From: Hazenella coriacea
GTDB lineage: Bacteria; Bacillota; Bacilli; Thermoactinomycetales; Thermoactinomycetaceae
Assembly (NCBI RefSeq): GCF_004341825.1
Contig: NZ_SMAG01000006.1
Location: 1-64,000 of the forward strand
DNA length: 64,000 bases
Direction of reading: 5' to 3'
This document shows, one piece after another, positions 61,781 through 64,000 of this stretch. Made by a program: the position numbers and the translations under genes. Numbering within the stretch: position 1 is the stretch's first letter; each line of letters begins with the position of its first letter. Below the pieces are notes generated by a model that searched no databases, was not told the DNA's origin, and saw only the letters and a program-made list of their open reading frames with translations.

Positions 61781-62581
61781 TTACCCATTATTACAGTCAA
61801 TAATCATAATTTGTCCAGCTGGAAGATTCGTTGCTGTAAATGTTTCATTTCCTCCTAAAACCAAGAAGAAACTATCTGGATTGTTGGTTAACGTAAGTGA
61901 GAATGAGATGCCTGGCACTCCATTTCTCACTCCTGTTCCTGTAATTGTAAACACCGTTTCATCGACACACGAACCTAAAGAACCTTCAGATGTAAGATTA
62001 TAACTGGTGGCAGTAAATGTAACAGTTGCCGGATCAGATGGATTATCACCAGGTCCCCATTCAAAATCAAGCAGATCTGTATCTGCTGGGTCACAACCGT
62101 TACAAATAAATGCACGTCCCCCACCAATACTACTCAATCTTCCTGTACCCTCTTCAGTACCATTTCTTAATACAACTGTATCCTCACTTCGTGGAATTTC
62201 GAAGTTGACCTCACATGAACAGAAAGGAGTTGGTGGCGGTGGTGTTGGAGGAGGGAATAAAGGTGACGGACTTAGTTGAAGTAGTTCCAATATATTTTCA
62301 AACTTAAACTCTAATAGCATCTCTTTTTTAATGATATCTCTTAACGTACTGCGTACACTCCGATTAATGTCTAGAAGGTTGGAAATCGTTACTGGAGTAG
62401 GGAGTACATTTTGAGTGGGGGTTAACGTCCCCAATACAAATTGCACTTTTTCCGCCTCAGCATTAATGAGGTGAGCCAGTGCCAATTCCTCTAAAGCGAT
62501 CGATCCTAGTAATAGTGCTGGAGTTTGCCCAATAGTCAAGCTTATCGATGGGGTGATATTAGGAAAGCTGGGAAAAGACAT
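61781..62581 (-). CDS. ALEE/LAHLINAEA-family protein with Pro-rich linker and beta domain
   Basis: 266 residues. The N-terminal half holds the shared core (LGSIALEELALAHLINAEAEKVQFVLGTL, then ISNLLDINRSVRSTLRDIIKKEMLLEFKFENILELL). A proline linker (LFPPPTPPPPTPFCSC) leads to a C-terminal beta-rich domain of about 140 residues with Gly/Thr/Ser-rich strands (ATVTFTATSYNLTSEGSLG, GVPGISFSLTLTNNPDSF) and six or so Cys residues. No signal peptide, which fits mother-cell-made spore-coat or exosporium proteins. Function inferred from architecture and genome context. Confidence 0.6.
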   Translation of the reverse strand: MSFPSFPNITPSISLTIGQTPALLLGSIALEELALAHLINAEAEKVQFVLGTLTPTQNVLPTPVTISNLLDINRSVRSTLRDIIKKEMLLEFKFENILELLQLSPSPLFPPPTPPPPTPFCSCEVNFEIPRSEDTVVLRNGTEEGTGRLSSIGGGRAFICNGCDPADTDLLDFEWGPGDNPSDPATVTFTATSYNLTSEGSLGSCVDETVFTITGTGVRNGVPGISFSLTLTNNPDSFFLVLGGNETFTATNLPAGQIMIIDCNNG

Positions 62582-62717
62582 TCATCCACTTCCTTTCATT
62601 ATTGTTCTTGATAGAGTATTAACTCTATTCACATTTGGAAGCGGCTTGTATCTCTTATTCATTAGCACAATTCCCCCAAAAAAAGAGCCTACCTCGAGAG
62701 ATAAACTCTACCCACCT

Positions 62718-63986
62718 TTAGATCGACTTTAAAACCCTTTTTGTCTCTATCGCTCCATCCTGATTCCTATGTTTCTTTTTAGCCGATTGGATGTGAGTAA
62801 GAATCTCTTGAATAATCTTAGTATCATAGTGAGAGGCTAAATATGTTTCCAAATGAAGATTTTTTTTCTCACTCACTTTGGTCAAAGCTTCGATCGCAAG
62901 CGAAAAATGATGAGAAGAAATAATCGCATCGATATAGGAGCAGATGGCTTCTTGAGTGCGATCTAACTTTTCATAACAAATGCCTTTATAATACATCGCT
63001 TGAAAGCTACCTAAACCTTTTAAAGTAAGATAATCGAGTTGATCCTCCCCCATTTGAATACAATGATCAAATGTCCGAATCGCCTGTCTATACATTTTCT
63101 TGCCATATAAAATAATCCCTTTATAAAAATGTAGGTCTACATAGTCTGGGTATAGAAGAATTGCTTTTTCAATACTTGGCCAAGCTCCATCAAAGCTCCC
63201 TAGACTAATAAGGATCGAGTACTTTAATTTGTACAATAAAGCAGGTGGTGTATAACCTTTTAAGACAAATTGAACAATCGATTTGTTGACATGCTCAAAT
63301 GACTTTTCGAATTCCTCATTACGGTAATATTCTGAAGCAAGATGATAATGAACCCATGGACTGTAATCTTTTCGTTCTAGTTCTTTTTCTAGCATGTTGA
63401 GATTACGTTTGAATTTTCCTTTTTCTTTTACAAATGCATCTAAGTACCCGTAATGATATACCTTAACTGGAACCAGACCTATTCTTTTTTGCAATTCGGC
63501 TGTGGTTAACACTTGATCAAGATTAAGTGTTTCATGAATGTTGTTGACGAACTTAAACCCACATCGATTTCGAAAAAGTCGATGATGGGCAACGTTAAAT
63601 ACTTGATCAGGTTTAACTGATTTTCCGTAGTAATTGACGAGGTGAATCGCTACTATATCATAATTCTCTTGAGACAAAACATCACGAAGCTGACCCCGAT
63701 CAGCCCAGTCCACCTCTTCATCCGCATCTAGCCATAAAATCCAATCTCCTGTTGCACGTTCTATTCCATAATTACGTGCATCCGCAAAACTTCCATTCCA
63801 CTTAAAATCATAGACTTGTGCCCCCAACGAGCGACAAATCTCAGGTGTCTGATCCGTAGAGCCTGTATCAACAATAATCATTTCATCAACGACTCCAGCG
63901 ACGCTTTTTAGACAACGTTCGATATTATTTGCTTCATCTTTCACGATCATACATAATGATAGGCGTTTCGGTTGGATCAATCCCAT
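62718..63986 (-). CDS. Family 2 glycosyltransferase with C-terminal TPR repeats
   Basis: 422 residues. GT2 domain (1-230): LSLCMIVKDEANNIERCLKSV, nucleotide-binding IIVDTGSTDQTPEI, and the DxD-type metal site WILWLDADEEVDW, with FRNRCGFKFVNNIHETL downstream. The C-terminal 190 residues form TPR-like helices (YYRNEEFEKSFEHVNKS, LHFYKGIILYGKKMYRQA). Such GT2-TPR enzymes, related to SunS, glycosylate peptides or proteins. The ATG at the edge has AGGAGAGG very close; an in-frame TTG 6 nt later is an alternative start. Next to the surface-like ALEE-family proteins, which are possible acceptors (inference). Confidence 0.88.
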   Translation of the reverse strand: MGLIQPKRLSLCMIVKDEANNIERCLKSVAGVVDEMIIVDTGSTDQTPEICRSLGAQVYDFKWNGSFADARNYGIERATGDWILWLDADEEVDWADRGQLRDVLSQENYDIVAIHLVNYYGKSVKPDQVFNVAHHRLFRNRCGFKFVNNIHETLNLDQVLTTAELQKRIGLVPVKVYHYGYLDAFVKEKGKFKRNLNMLEKELERKDYSPWVHYHLASEYYRNEEFEKSFEHVNKSIVQFVLKGYTPPALLYKLKYSILISLGSFDGAWPSIEKAILLYPDYVDLHFYKGIILYGKKMYRQAIRTFDHCIQMGEDQLDYLTLKGLGSFQAMYYKGICYEKLDRTQEAICSYIDAIISSHHFSLAIEALTKVSEKKNLHLETYLASHYDTKIIQEILTHIQSAKKKHRNQDGAIETKRVLKSI

Positions 63987-64000
63987 CCTCTCCTCTCTAT

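Overview
The window is 64 kb of low-GC, endospore-forming Firmicute chromosome. Evidence for this is AGGAGG-type ribosome binding sites, frequent TTG/GTG starts, a tricistronic GerA-type germinant receptor, a spore-cortex-type GH18 lipoprotein, and a phosphoglucomutase/spore-surface-like cluster. An acyl-ACP desaturase together with these traits fits Bacillales, possibly Thermoactinomycetaceae; the family is a guess.

Region by region. 1-1391: start of a 16S rRNA gene (minus strand), its own promoter, and upstream a ten-gene tRNA operon (Ile-Ala-Ser-Phe-Thr-Gly-Glu-Asp-Lys-Arg). 1.5-17.4 kb: ordinary chromosomal genes (GH18 lipoprotein, sirtuin, beta-lactamase-fold hydrolase, NarL-type two-component system, RecB/Cas4-like nuclease, acyl-ACP desaturase, CarD, cold-shock protein, cyclase/EthD pair, zeta-toxin-like pair, Vsr-like nuclease, DinB, isochorismatase), ending in a decayed padR/HAAS pair. 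17.6-28.2 kb: a complete type I-B CRISPR-Cas locus (cas6-cas8-cas7-cas5-cas3-cas4-cas1-cas2, all on the minus strand) bracketed by two arrays with the same 29-nt repeat (9 and 22 repeats). The arrays diverge outward from the cas operon, and their leaders share two motifs at matching distances from the first repeat. Array 2 ends inside the 5' end of a truncated rhodanese gene. 28.6-34.5 kb: MFS transporter, a nosD-nosL-nosY-nosF copper-maturation cluster with no nosZ beside it, and a GNAT. 35-43.5 kb: YhhN, HssRS-like heme sensor pair, gerB-gerA-gerC, a small membrane protein, Crp/Fnr regulator, OsmC. 43.5-46.9 kb: two paralogous acyl-CoA ligases. 47.1-54.1 kb: a probable defence island made of a DUF4011/SF1-helicase/Vsr fusion, a stand-alone Vsr-like nuclease, a membrane coiled-coil protein with a Rossmann/receiver-like C-terminus, and a HEAT-repeat protein. 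The helicase gene abuts a truncated HAD-hydrolase fragment. 54.3-58.2 kb: a DIP1984-like protein, then an MFS exporter divergent from an SgrR-like regulator. 58.2-64 kb: three paralogous proteins sharing an ALEE...LAHLINAEAEK domain with different appended tails, a phosphoglucomutase, and a GT2-TPR glycosyltransferase, which look like a spore-surface cluster.

The parts most worth follow-up are the outward-facing twin CRISPR arrays with conserved leader modules, the 47-54 kb helicase/nuclease/membrane-sensor island, the terminator-like hairpin in the cold-shock gene leader, and the paralogous family near the right end. All calls come from reading the sequence; no database search was possible.
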